Shown here piece after piece: positions 1 through 10,400 of a DNA stretch of 64,000 nt. Position 1 is the stretch's first letter. Every line of letters begins with the position of its first letter. Source of the stretch: Bacteroidota bacterium (lineage in GTDB: Bacteria > Bacteroidota > Bacteroidia > Chitinophagales > Saprospiraceae); the NCBI GenBank assembly GCA_029781865.1, contig JAKOVW010000031.1, forward strand, positions 62,001-126,000. The letters run 5' to 3'. The notes beneath the pieces are model-generated. The model had not been told where the DNA came from. It saw only the letters and a program-made list of their open reading frames with translations, and searched no databases. The position numbers were made by a program, and so were the translations under genes.

Positions 1-374
<374 letters not shown>

Positions 375-382
375 ATATTATA

Positions 383-390
383 TATATTTG
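383..390 (+). promoter_or_regulatory. Candidate -7 promoter box upstream of divIC
   Basis: The sequence TATATTTG fits the Bacteroidota -7 consensus TAnnTTTG. A TTTG at 363-366 could be the -33 element, but the 16-nt spacing is short. Transcription would start near 395, leaving a leader of about 24 nt before the ATG at 419. This is inferred by motif only. Confidence 0.35.
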
Positions 391-418
391 CCTAATATTC
401 CTGTGATTGTATTCGTAA

Positions 419-736
419 ATGAAAAGATCTATTCAAATCATTTCTTCTTTTCACATCTGGTTGGGGCGATATAAGTATTTGCTGGTCACTCTGTCATTTC
501 TGTGCTATATGTTGTTTTTTGATCAATACAGGATCCCTGTAGCTATTTCGATTTATTCGAATCTGGCTTCCTTAGAACAGGAAAAGCTGAATTATCAGAA
601 ATTAATTGTAAAAGTCAGAGAAGATAAACGCGATATTGAGAATAATTATGAGAAATTTGCGCGCGAAAAATATTACATGTCGCGCTCAGACGAAGACGTG
701 TTTATCATTGAAAATCAGGAATTCAAGAAAAAGTAA
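419..736 (+). CDS. DivIC/FtsB-like septum formation initiator protein
   Basis: A 105-residue bitopic membrane protein. It has a short cytoplasmic N-terminus, one transmembrane helix at about residues 19-36 ([15 protein letters not shown]), then a coiled coil at about 48-85 and an acidic tail. This is the shape of FtsB/DivIC proteins, which link FtsL/FtsQ in the divisome. The conserved segment [18 protein letters not shown] near the C-terminus matches the family's usual E-K-Y...E-D-V pattern. It lies directly after eno and 2 nt before sucD. Family assignment is good; the gene symbol is left blank because FtsB and DivIC cannot be separated here. Confidence 0.8.
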   Translation: MKRSIQIISSFHIWLGRYKYLLVTLSFLCYMLFFDQYRIPVAISIYSNLASLEQEKLNYQKLIVKVREDKRDIENNYEKFAREKYYMSRSDEDVFIIENQEFKKK

Positions 737-738
737 TC

Positions 739-1617
739 ATGGCTGTATTGGTTGGTTCACATTCCAGGGTAATCGTTCAGGGATTTACCGGGAAAGAAGG
801 TAGTTTCCACGCGGAACAAATGATTGATTATGGTACGAATATCGTAGGAGGAATAACTCCTGGCAAAGGGGGTCAAACACATCTCAATAAGCCTGTGTTC
901 AATACTGTTAAAGATGCGGTCATTCATGAAAATGCAAATACATCGATCATTTTTGTTCCGCCCGCATTTGCTGCAGATGCAATCATGGAATCCGCCGAGG
1001 CCGGAATATCGGTTATTATTTGTATTACAGAAGGGGTACCCACACAGGATATGCTCCGGGTTAAGGAATATCTCAAGAACTATGCTTGCAGATTAATCGG
1101 TCCGAATTGCCCGGGAGTGATAACACCGGGTGAAGCTAAAGTAGGTATCATGCCGGGCTTTATTCACAATAAAGGAACAGTTGGTATTGTATCGAGATCC
1201 GGCACGCTGACTTATGAAGCCGTTGACCAGGTTACTAAAGCAGGTTTGGGCCAGTCGACCTGTATTGGAATTGGCGGAGATCCTGTACCTGGTACCACCA
1301 CTTTGGAAGCTGTCCAACTATTGATGGCGGACTATCAGACAGAAGGGATCATTATGATCGGAGAGATTGGAGGCAACATGGAATCAGAAGCAGCGGAATG
1401 GATTAAAAAATATGGTACCAAACCGGTGGTTGGATTTATTGCCGGACAAACAGCACCTAAGGGAAGGAAAATGGGCCATGCAGGCGCAATTATCGGAGGT
1501 AAAGATGATACTGCTGCAGCGAAGATGGAGATCATGGCCAAATGCGGAATTAATGTCGTTCAATCTCCGGCAGAAATCGGCGCAACGATGAAACGGGTTC
1601 TGGCAAAAGCGAATTAG
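739..1617 (+). CDS. sucD: Succinyl-CoA synthetase (ADP-forming) alpha subunit
   Basis: A 292-residue protein of normal length for the alpha subunit, which carries the CoA-binding domain and the phosphohistidine used to make ATP/GTP from succinyl-CoA in the TCA cycle. Visible signatures are the N-terminal Rossmann motif [16 protein letters not shown], the GPNCPG loop, the [10 protein letters not shown] segment and GHAGAIIGG with the active-site His at about residue 247. The ATG lies 2 nt after the divIC stop. The beta subunit (sucC) is not in the window. Its last bases overlap by 4 bp with the convergent crtZ-like gene. Confidence 0.96.
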   Translation: MAVLVGSHSRVIVQGFTGKEGSFHAEQMIDYGTNIVGGITPGKGGQTHLNKPVFNTVKDAVIHENANTSIIFVPPAFAADAIMESAEAGISVIICITEGVPTQDMLRVKEYLKNYACRLIGPNCPGVITPGEAKVGIMPGFIHNKGTVGIVSRSGTLTYEAVDQVTKAGLGQSTCIGIGGDPVPGTTTLEAVQLLMADYQTEGIIMIGEIGGNMESEAAEWIKKYGTKPVVGFIAGQTAPKGRKMGHAGAIIGGKDDTAAAKMEIMAKCGINVVQSPAEIGATMKRVLAKAN

Positions 1618-2090
1618 TCCTTAGCTGTTTTTTTCTTACTGAAATATTTGGGATTTACAATCAACATTCCAAAAGATTCGCAATCTTCTTTTGTTTGTTT
1701 GGCATGATGAGCACCATGCGCTTTCAGAACTGCTTTGGAATAGAAATTATCCAATGGTTTGAACCAGTTAAACCTACGATGAATGTAAACATCATGTACC
1801 AGAAAATAACATAGTCCATATACTGAAATACCAATTCCAACAAATAATAAGAAGCGATATTCTGCATTCAAACTTCCGAGTAGATAACAAAAAAATGAAG
1901 GTATTGCAAAGACCAGGAAAAAACGGTCATTGCGCTCCCAAAATCCTTTTTTCATTTGCAGAGGTTTATGATGATCTTCATGCCAGGACCATAAGATGCC
2001 ATGCATTATATATTTATGGGTAAACCAAGCTACGAATTCCATGGCTAAAAACGAAAAAACGACTATGGCAAAATTTAAATAATAATTCAT
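1614..2090 (-). CDS. crtZ: CrtZ-type beta-carotene hydroxylase / fatty acid hydroxylase superfamily
   Basis: A 158-residue membrane protein with four hydrophobic segments and the histidine clusters that bind the di-iron centre of non-heme membrane hydroxylases: HKYIMH (about residue 25), HEDHH (about 38), HDVYIHRR (about 114) and HGAHH (about 135). The size and spacing match bacterial CrtZ, which hydroxylates beta-ionone rings to give zeaxanthin. Pigmented Bacteroidota commonly carry it. No other carotenoid gene is nearby, so the substrate is inferred from the family. It is convergent with sucD. Confidence 0.83.
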   Translation of the reverse strand: MNYYLNFAIVVFSFLAMEFVAWFTHKYIMHGILWSWHEDHHKPLQMKKGFWERNDRFFLVFAIPSFFCYLLGSLNAEYRFLLFVGIGISVYGLCYFLVHDVYIHRRFNWFKPLDNFYSKAVLKAHGAHHAKQTKEDCESFGMLIVNPKYFSKKKTAKD

Positions 2091-2143
2091 AATAATCTAC
2101 TTGGCTGAATTGAATTAGTTAACATTTGATAGTTGGAATTAGT

Positions 2144-5100
2144 TTATACCAATTTTTCATCACTTTCTTCCTCGGTTTTACTTTGAATGATGTTTTTCAT
2201 CAACGGCAACTCGAGGTAGAAACTCGTTCCGGTACCCGGCACCGTTTTAAAATAAATTCTGCCATTTGCCGATTCGATAATCTGTTGGCACATGGCAAGT
2301 CCTAAACCGGTTCCCGAACTTTTTGAAGTAAAATTGGGCAAGAACACCTTGGTCTGCATTTCTTCCGGTATTCCCGTTCCGTTATCCCGGACACAGATAA
2401 TGGCAGATCTGGAATTTGAATCAAGGCTAATTTCAATCTTTCCTCTTTTGTTTTCCGGTATAGCCTGAATGGCATTATTAATGAGATTGTTGAGAACCCG
2501 GATAATTTGATTTTTATCAGCAAAAACATAAAGCTCATCAATGGGCACCGAAAGTAGTATATCGAGATCTTCTCTTTTCCGAAATAGATCGTGGACAGAA
2601 GAAACGATTTCATTGAGTACAAGTTTCTCATTTTCCGCCTGTGGCATTTTGGCAAAATTGGAAAACTCAGTAGCTATTTTCGTAAGATTTTCTATTTGCT
2701 CCAGTAAGGTTACACTGACTTTTTGAGCCATTTCTGTTATATCTGCAGATCCGGATTTTATGGTTTGTTGTAAATACTGGATACTTAATTTCATTGGAGT
2801 CAACGGATTTTTAATTTCATGGGCCACTTGTTTAGCCATTTCCCTCCAGGCCATATCGCGTTCGTTTCGGGCAAGTAATTCAGCGCTTTCATCCAATTGA
2901 CCAACCATTTGATTATAGTTTTGTATCAACTCTCCGATTTCATCTTGTCCCTTCCAGTCCAATTTGTCGTTTGTTTTTCCTAATCGGATCTGACGGATTT
3001 TTTCTCCGAGATTTACCAATGGAGAAGTGATTGAATTGGCCAGGAATGTTGCGAGACTGGCGGCGATAAGAAACAAAAACACGTAAATGTTTAATAAAGT
3101 GTTGACGAGATTGGCAAGTCGGTCAGTTGCTTTATATTGCAAGGAAGCAATAGCCTCTACATGCAATATGGCTATTCGCTTATTATTGAAGAAGATGTTT
3201 CGGTATGCATTAAGACTGGGCGATTGGATGTCATTTTCAAGAATAATAATATCTTCTGCATTAGTAGGGTATCTAAAGTAAAATAAAGGATCCAGAAGCT
3301 TGTGAAAATTTAGTTTGAGTATATTGGATTGATAAATTTGTTTTTCTTTTCCATCCGGATTATAGAGATGAACATTGAAATCCACCATTTGACTGGATTG
3401 TTTGATTTGCTCGGCCAAGATAATTCTTGCGTCTTCCTCATTATGTGCAGACTCAATCGAATTTTCCAAATAACTGCTCAGGTTTTTTGTTTTGCTTAGC
3501 AGCGTTTCACGGAATATCTGATTCTCGGATCTTTTGGTAAAGAAAACAGTGGTAATGGCGATGATCAGAAAACTGATTACGATGCCAAGGATAACATAAA
3601 ATTGGATCCGGTTTTTAAGTGAAGGTTTGTCCTGAAAACTGATTTGCAAGTCTTCTGGTAGAAATGGAATTCGCTGATGCGCCAGACTAAGTATATAAGA
3701 AATCAGAATCAGTATAGTAAACAAATAAGAAAACAAAGACACTCCTTTTAAAGTAGACTCAAGCGGATTACTTATGACAATAAATTGATTGGGTAATGGT
3801 CTTAAATAAAAGACATCCTTATTGTCTTTTTGAACGTGCATCATACTGTCCCTCGAAAGTAATTTGTAAACCTGTTCCGGATCCGGTTTGAACACATTGC
3901 TCGAAAATTTTAATAAGCGGTCTTCATAAAAATACAAATCATAATAATTGGTATTGCAATTTTGGATCAGATCGGAAACACAATCCTGTTTTTGATCTTT
4001 AAGGCAATTTACATATTGATTGGCAATCTGATTTTTAATGTATCGTTTTTTTTCGTTTTGGTAGTGTAAAATAAGACTGGAATTCAGTATACTGATTACG
4101 ATAATCCAGGAAATCAGCCATAGGATATTTTTTTGATATTCTTCAGAAAAAAAATCCTGCATCCAAATAATGATTGAAGCTGCTGTAAAAAATGAAAGCA
4201 GACTCAATTCCATATTTGATTTGTAAATGAATGGAGTCAAAAGCACGCAGGCGCCCAGGTAATAAAACATTCTTTGCCCTAAGGAAAAATCAAACGTGTG
4301 CGTACTTAAGGTGAGTTTGTTTGTAATTAGAAAAATAGCAACCAGGATGATCAAGAGATCAAATAATAAAATATAGTGCTGGATATTGAATGAGAAAACA
4401 TTATTCAGATCAAAGTAATAGTCAGAATGGACAAAAACGGCATTAAAAATGAAGCAATAAATAATAATTGCAAAAATGGAAACGAGGTAATTTAAAATTA
4501 CAATAGTAGCATTCCAATATATTTTCAATGCACTGAATTTCAAATTAGCATATTTGTAAAAGAAATAACTCAAATGAAACAGCATTCCTGAAAAAATGCT
4601 GAATTCAAATAAAGTATAATTGTAAAACCGGGTGTGTATTAATTTGTCAGTAAGAATGCTATGGTAAAATTCATTTTGATGCACGATCCATTGACACATG
4701 CTTGTCGTCAATAATACACCTGTGAGTAATATCAAATTACCCCAGGGATAATTATTCTGATTGAAAAAATTGCGTGCAGTATTATGAAATGGCAAATAAA
4801 AAAGAAAAAGAACAAGTACATAAAATACGATGAGAATGTTGCCGAAAAAAGGAGCAAGGTATGCAGCGTCGATAATCAGATAGCCGACAACCGGTGAATT
4901 GGATAATCCGGAACGAATCGGAAGAGCAGTTCCTTTTTTCTTCTGTTGACTGATCTCGAGTGGTTGGTGACTATCATTAATAATGGCCAATGGAGTATAG
5001 CCTATGAAACGGTATTTTACCGAATCTATCAGATAGAATTGTGATTTTAAAAAGTAATATTCCCCATAGTAGTTAAAAACAGAAGCGACGGGAATGGAGT

Positions 5101-5449
5101 CAGGTTTGCACCAGATATCATCATAAAAATTATTTTTTCCTTTCCAGTATCTGATCTCCTGATTAACGCAGATGACATGATCTCCCGGTATCGTGCTTAG
5201 AAACTGTTGTATGTTGGATGAAAAAGATGTTCCTTTTTTTTGTTGTTCGAGTAACGATTTAAATTTTGCAGCGGAAATTTGTTCGGATTCAATAAAGTTT
5301 TTAATTTCCTCCTGTACCTGGTCGCGCAGGTAGTGACCTTGATCGTGTTGAAAGCTGGGGTAGGCCCATTCGTAGACCTTACCTAGACCTAATAATAGCA
5401 AAGCAGTCAGCCAAACTAGATACCAGTTTTTATTTGAGGTAATTTTCAC
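2144..5449 (-). CDS. Large NtrY-like membrane histidine kinase
   Basis: An 1101-residue sensor kinase. The N-terminal ~600 residues hold about ten hydrophobic segments and extracytoplasmic stretches. A further transmembrane pair flanks a sensor region (about 640-810), followed by a HAMP domain (SPLVNLGEKIRQIRLGK), a HisKA domain with phospho-acceptor His at about residue 876 (VAHEIKNPLTPMKLS) and a HATPase domain with the N box (LINNAIQAIPENKRG), the G1 box (DNGTGIPEEM) and the G2 box (SGTGLGLAM). The HEIKNPLTP box and HAMP arrangement resemble NtrY. The start codon is GTG. No response regulator is adjacent; the NtrC/NtrX-like regulator at 25194 is a possible partner, by inference. It is divergent from rnpB. 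Confidence 0.88.
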   Translation of the reverse strand: MKITSNKNWYLVWLTALLLLGLGKVYEWAYPSFQHDQGHYLRDQVQEEIKNFIESEQISAAKFKSLLEQQKKGTSFSSNIQQFLSTIPGDHVICVNQEIRYWKGKNNFYDDIWCKPDSIPVASVFNYYGEYYFLKSQFYLIDSVKYRFIGYTPLAIINDSHQPLEISQQKKKGTALPIRSGLSNSPVVGYLIIDAAYLAPFFGNILIVFYVLVLFLFYLPFHNTARNFFNQNNYPWGNLILLTGVLLTTSMCQWIVHQNEFYHSILTDKLIHTRFYNYTLFEFSIFSGMLFHLSYFFYKYANLKFSALKIYWNATIVILNYLVSIFAIIIYCFIFNAVFVHSDYYFDLNNVFSFNIQHYILLFDLLIILVAIFLITNKLTLSTHTFDFSLGQRMFYYLGACVLLTPFIYKSNMELSLLSFFTAASIIIWMQDFFSEEYQKNILWLISWIIVISILNSSLILHYQNEKKRYIKNQIANQYVNCLKDQKQDCVSDLIQNCNTNYYDLYFYEDRLLKFSSNVFKPDPEQVYKLLSRDSMMHVQKDNKDVFYLRPLPNQFIVISNPLESTLKGVSLFSYLFTILILISYILSLAHQRIPFLPEDLQISFQDKPSLKNRIQFYVILGIVISFLIIAITTVFFTKRSENQIFRETLLSKTKNLSSYLENSIESAHNEEDARIILAEQIKQSSQMVDFNVHLYNPDGKEKQIYQSNILKLNFHKLLDPLFYFRYPTNAEDIIILENDIQSPSLNAYRNIFFNNKRIAILHVEAIASLQYKATDRLANLVNTLLNIYVFLFLIAASLATFLANSITSPLVNLGEKIRQIRLGKTNDKLDWKGQDEIGELIQNYNQMVGQLDESAELLARNERDMAWREMAKQVAHEIKNPLTPMKLSIQYLQQTIKSGSADITEMAQKVSVTLLEQIENLTKIATEFSNFAKMPQAENEKLVLNEIVSSVHDLFRKREDLDILLSVPIDELYVFADKNQIIRVLNNLINNAIQAIPENKRGKIEISLDSNSRSAIICVRDNGTGIPEEMQTKVFLPNFTSKSSGTGLGLAMCQQIIESANGRIYFKTVPGTGTSFYLELPLMKNIIQSKTEEESDEKLV

Positions 5450-5513
5450 TCTTTAATTTCATTGTAAATTTAAGGGAATTATACATTATATCTAATCCTA
5501 ATGTATGACTATT

Positions 5514-5544
5514 GCCATCAAATACCAGATATAGCGTAATTTTA
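5514..5544 (+). promoter_or_regulatory. Candidate promoter of rnpB
   Basis: TTG at 5512-5514 and TAATTTTA at 5537-5544 (one base off TAnnTTTG) are separated by 22 nt. The box ends four bases before the first base of the P1 helix of RNase P RNA, the position expected for a -7 element. Confidence 0.45.
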
Positions 5545-5547
5545 CGC

Positions 5548-5908
5548 AGCCACGTCTTATCGCTTCGGGAAAGCCCGGAGAGGAAAGTCCGGACAATGTC
5601 GGGTATCGCACCATTTAAGAGATGGCTCAGAATTTATTCTGAAGAGATCGTGTCACAGAAAATAACCGCCTCACTTTGGTGAGGTAAGGGTGAAAATGTG
5701 TGGTAAGAGCACACAAGGTGATTGAGCAATCAATGACCTGGATAAACCTTGCGAATTGAAATGCCATGTATATCCATTATTCCTTGGAATCCTTTGTCCC
5801 GGAAGGTGTATTCGCCATTGCGCGAATCAGATGGAGGGGTAGGCAGCTTAGATAAATGATAAGAAGTTTTTGAAATTCAAAAACTACAGAATCCGGCTTA
5901 TAGTGGCT
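5548..5908 (+). ncRNA. rnpB: RNase P RNA, bacterial class A
   Basis: The region holds the universal bacterial RNase P RNA core. These are GAGGAAAGTCCGGAC (CR-I, 5579-5593), ACAGAAAATAACCGCC around 5656, GGTAAGGGTGAAAATGTG followed by GGTAAGAGCACAC (CR-II/III) and the 3' conserved segment ending ACAGAATCCGGCTTA. The ends were set by the P1 helix: agccac at 5548-5553 pairs with gtggct at 5903-5908. The length of about 361 nt is normal. The RNA matures tRNA 5' ends. It is divergent from the histidine kinase and followed by a strong hairpin. Confidence 0.96.
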
Positions 5909-5913
5909 TTTTT

Positions 5914-5955
5914 AAATGAGTATTTCAATTCTAATTTGAAATACTCATTTTTAAT
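5914..5955 (+). terminator. Strong hairpin terminator after rnpB, probably bidirectional
   Basis: A perfect 15-bp stem (aaatgagtatttcaa at 5914-5928 with ttgaaatactcattt at 5936-5950) closes a 7-nt loop and is followed by a T-rich tract on the plus strand. On the minus strand it lies just after the porV stop, so it can end both transcripts. Confidence 0.8.
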
Positions 5956-5972
5956 TTAGAATAACATCAAAT

Positions 5973-7208
5973 CTATTCCGGAACAGTTGCAGGAGCTTTC
6001 GCAGAAGCATCAAAATCATAACTGATGGAGAATCGAATGGTATTGGAAAGTGGACTTCGGTTATTCGTAGTAGGTATCAAATAGGATAAATTAATTCCAA
6101 AAACATTGTATTTAATTCCGCAACCTAAAGTCAAAAATTTACGGTTACCTTTCAATGCATTTTCATAAAAATAACCGGCACGTAAAGCAAATTGCTTGTC
6201 ATACCAATACTCAAGACCAACGGAATAGGTCAACTCCTGAAGTTCTTCCGTGAATCCTCCCGGGGCATCACTGAATGAACCAAAAATGCCTTCGAATAAT
6301 CCTTTTTCTCTGTAATCCGCAATCTTATTGCTATCAGCATCAAACAACGGATCTCCTTCTTTTCTTGGAGTTGGAACTAATAACTTGTCGATTTCCAAAG
6401 TTGCTGTCAATGAATTGTAATCGTCGAAATTCATTTCGTACGCCGCTCCCAGAGCCATATTGGAAGGAATGAAATCTTTTACGGTACTTTTAATATACGT
6501 TACTTTAGAACCGAGATTTGTGAGTGCTAATCCCACATTGAGATAATTTCGTCTTCCACTTGCGCCTAGTTTGTTGCGATAAAACAATCCGATATCAGCT
6601 GCAAAAGTAGTTGCTGTGGTGATGGTACTGTTTCCAACAATTTTTCCGGTTGCTAGATTGGAATAAGCAAACTTTGCAGATAAACTGGCTGAAAACTGAT
6701 CAGATAATTTTCGGCTATAAGCACCTACTATTTCCATTTCATTTGGTTGGCCAATTCCGATATCCTGACCATTTTCATCTCTGAATTCTATTTTGCCCAG
6801 TGAAAAATAACGCAATGCAAATCCTACTGTCTGAAGTTTATCAAGTTTGTAATATCCTGATAAATACAACAGATAAATGTCGTCAATACCCAGATTCCTT
6901 AGCCAGGGAGAATATGTGGCTGAAACCCCAACGTTATTTTCTGCGAAAGCAAGTCTTGCTGCATTATGATGCATAGCATTCGGGTCTGCGCTTAAAGCAA
7001 CCCCTGCGTCGCCAAGTCCTCCGGATCTGGTATCCGGATTAATTCTTAAAAAAGGCATGGCAGTAAGTATGGTATTTTGAAGGCATTCATCACTGGCATC
7101 CACGATGCAATGTTTGAATGGACTCCAGACTTGCGCTTGAAGATTTATGTTAACAATCAAAAACGTCGCTATTATTAAACTTCGCATAAAATGGGAATAA
7201 GGATTCAT
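5973..7208 (-). CDS. porV: PorV (LptO) type IX secretion outer membrane protein
   Basis: An outer-membrane beta-barrel of the FadL/PorV family. PorV shuttles type IX cargo and works with the sortase PorU. The mature N-terminus shows the PorV hallmark FLRINPDTRSGGLGDAGVA, then PNAMHHNAARLAF and a barrel with alternating aromatic strands to the end. The ORF extends upstream to 7340, but those 44 residues look like translated intergenic DNA. The ATG at 7208 gives MNPYSHFMRSLIIATFLIV, a signal peptide ending near LQAQ (411 residues); the ATG at 7187 is also possible. It sits next to porU, its usual partner. Confidence 0.93.
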   Translation of the reverse strand: MNPYSHFMRSLIIATFLIVNINLQAQVWSPFKHCIVDASDECLQNTILTAMPFLRINPDTRSGGLGDAGVALSADPNAMHHNAARLAFAENNVGVSATYSPWLRNLGIDDIYLLYLSGYYKLDKLQTVGFALRYFSLGKIEFRDENGQDIGIGQPNEMEIVGAYSRKLSDQFSASLSAKFAYSNLATGKIVGNSTITTATTFAADIGLFYRNKLGASGRRNYLNVGLALTNLGSKVTYIKSTVKDFIPSNMALGAAYEMNFDDYNSLTATLEIDKLLVPTPRKEGDPLFDADSNKIADYREKGLFEGIFGSFSDAPGGFTEELQELTYSVGLEYWYDKQFALRAGYFYENALKGNRKFLTLGCGIKYNVFGINLSYLIPTTNNRSPLSNTIRFSISYDFDASAKAPATVPE

Positions 7209-7214
7209 AAACCG

Positions 7215-7222
7215 CAAAAATA
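7215..7222 (-). promoter_or_regulatory. Candidate -7 box abutting the porV start
   Basis: On the minus strand TATTTTTG fits TAnnTTTG and ends 6 nt before the ATG at 7208. If used, the transcript would be almost leaderless for that ATG, or have a leader of about 22 nt for the ATG at 7187. No clear -33 element was seen. Confidence 0.3.
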
Positions 7223-7494
7223 ACATTAATTTAGATATAATTCTTTTATTTAATATGTTTTCTGATTCATAGAAGCTCAGAAACAATATTCTATATATCG
7301 GAAAAAAGTGCTTTTTAGTATTCATTTGCCACCGCGACAAAAAAAAATGTTAAAAAACAGCAATTATTGGCTGAATATCAAATAAAAGACAGCAATTTCA
7401 GACATTTTGAAAGCATGGAAACCTCAAAATTTAATACTGAATTGATAGAAGCCTCCAATCACCTAATTTAAGTCATTCGCGGAGTAGTTAGGTT

Positions 7495-10400
7495 CTATTT
7501 TAAAATGAGTAATTTCTGGTATTCAGAGGTTTTATGAATGGTTTCTGTGCCCAGCTTGGCATTTATACTCAAGCGGTACAGATAAACGCCATTTGCAAGT
7601 TCACTGCCAAAATCATCTTTGCCATCCCAGGCAATTCCACTGACCCGGTAACCTGTAGGCTGCACGTTTTTTTGTATGGTTTTAACCACTTTTCCGGAAA
7701 TGGATTGAAGCTGAATAACCACGTCCATTTCAACTGCGCCGAGGTTGCTTTCAAATTGAAATTCGGTATGTTTTGAAAATGGATTGGGATAATTAAACAC
7801 GCGGTCCAGATGGAGTTGATTCGGATCAATAACTATAAATTCGGTGCTTCCCTGTCCTGAGTTATTGGAGATATCCCATGCGGTTACGGTAATGGTATGT
7901 TTACCCGGACTTAAATTTTTGAGTGGGTATGTAAGTTCACCTTCTTTTGGATTGTTCAGTTTGGATTTGAATACCTGATTTAAGATAATCGGTGATTGTG
8001 TATTCTGATCGATTATGGCGGTTAAATCATGACCGATACTATTGCCACTGATATTGATTCCCAAATCATCACTGATTTGTGAATACAACTTTGGATTTGG
8101 ATCACAAATTCCACCGGAAACAAATTCAGCATCGTTGAGAAATACTTTAACAACTGGAGGTGTATCATCTTTTATACTGTCTTTAGATACGCCACCAATA
8201 ATCAGTCCGCTTTCATAGCCGGCTGCATCACGTGATTTTTCATCCGTAGCATACAGGCTTATTTTCCCTTTACCATATTCGTAATTGATATCTTTCGGAA
8301 CGATAAATGAAAACTCCCAATCCCCATTATGTACTTCGACAGATCCTTTGTAGATCACATTTCGCTGCAGCGAAAAATCGGTAGGATATGAAGACGGATC
8401 GTTTCCTTTGGTGCGCAATTTGATTTCTTTGTCAAACACCGTCGCGTATAATTTTCCTGAGAAATCGGATTGTTTGGCATTTTGTTGATTGGAAACAAAG
8501 CCCTTGACCTTGACTGTTTCCAATGCCCTGAATGTATCCGGAACGGCGGCCAGAATTTTATCATTTATCGAAGTAACCACATTCTTGAGCACGGGAATAG
8601 CTAGCTTTTGCGAAGGATCACCAAACAGTAAAAATTTTCTGGAATTGGTTCTGTTACCACTATTTGAATTTTCGTTTTTGGCTTTGCGCATAATTTCGCC
8701 TAAAGGGAGGGGACTACCGTTTTCGAATTCAAATAAATATTTATAAACTGAATTCGTCAAATCAAAATTGTCACTACTATAAACATCTCTTACGGTTGAG
8801 AACAGCGCAAGAAATCCACCACGCGGATTAAGCAGACCTTCTTCACCACCTGTTGTTTTTGTCGGATCATCGAAACCATTAAATGTACAGGATGCAATAA
8901 CGACTAATGGCAGCTTGTAGTAATTTTCCAATGCTTTGATGTCGGTATTTTGTAATACTCTTTCCTGGGCCAATCCGCTGTAGCCTCCATGACCGAGATA
9001 ATTAATGACCAGGGCGCCTTGATAAAAAGCATTGGCATATGCCTTATTTACATCCGGATATCGCTCGCCACCCGGGGTAGTTATTTGCTGATAGGCATCC
9101 AGGTATATTTTGTCCTGATTGAACAGCGGATGATTTGATTTTGCGGATTCTGAAATGCGTTCCGCCTGAATAAAATGGACATTGCCATCCTCATCATCTG
9201 CGGAGAAAACAATGTTGAGTTTCCAGTCTTCCAGGGTTTTGGGCTCCGAGTCATACCGAATGATTTTATCGACGAGAGTTTTCGCTTCATCTGCAGTACG
9301 TGCGCATAACCGGCCAATATTAATATCCAGCAATCCGGTCAGATCCTTTCCTTCGCCCGGATCCAGAAGTCCAAAATAATCATCAGATGGAAATGCAGTT
9401 ATTGGATCCAGACTTTCATCCGTTTCATAAGTGACCATTAGATTCTGATCTTCATTTTTGGTATAGATATGGCGAAGATCAAAACTTCCGTCTCCGAATA
9501 AAACCAGGTATTTGAAGCTTGGGTTGCGCAGATAGAGCATTCTCATCATGTTTCGTATTGCGGTTGGATCTTGCGATCCGGATGAGAATTCATTATAAAC
9601 CTGACTCAGCTCAACAGAAGTTACTTTTAGATTTGACCAGGTACTCCGGTGATTTTGTAATCGCTCTGCTTCTGTTTTAAAATCTTTGTTATAGATGATA
9701 ATCATATCTGGATCTTTGAGGCTATGCAAATTTTGATTACCAACGGATCCGATATAATCTGGAGCATTAAACGAAAGCGTTTCATCGAGAGCCAAAAATT
9801 GCTTATAGGTATTTAGTGTGGCAACGCTGAAGGTGATTTCATTCCCGTTTTTTTGATGATCTATTTGTGTGATATTTAATGGATCTGAAATATCCCATAT
9901 CAATTTCTCCGTTGCGCTATTTGTAATTTTAAATTCGGATACGTTGGAATTGGCAGTTGAAGGGTCCATGATATATAAAGGCTTGTTGCTCCAGATCAAC
10001 TTTTTCCATACTGCAATTTGAAAATAATCCAACCATCCTTCCGATACCGTACCGATAGAGGGATAAGAAACTTTAGCCTTGACTAGATCGCTGATCGGTG
10101 TGAAAGTGCCGGTTCCACTTACATCATTGGCATATGGACTGATGGAAGTGTTTATACTTACTGGAGGTATATTGACATTTGTTTTTTTGTCTTCGACGAT
10201 TGCGGATACGATAATATTCGTTGGGGAGCGACCTGCAAATGCAAAATTGAATTTTCCTTGTTTTGAAAGTTCAATATTGTCGAAAATAAATTCTGATCCA
10301 AAATCATATTCTCTGGAATTGCTTAATTCAATTCCGTACCAGTTTTTACCGGAGCCTTCATTATTCGGATCCACATCCAAAAGATTCTCGAGATCTTTTT

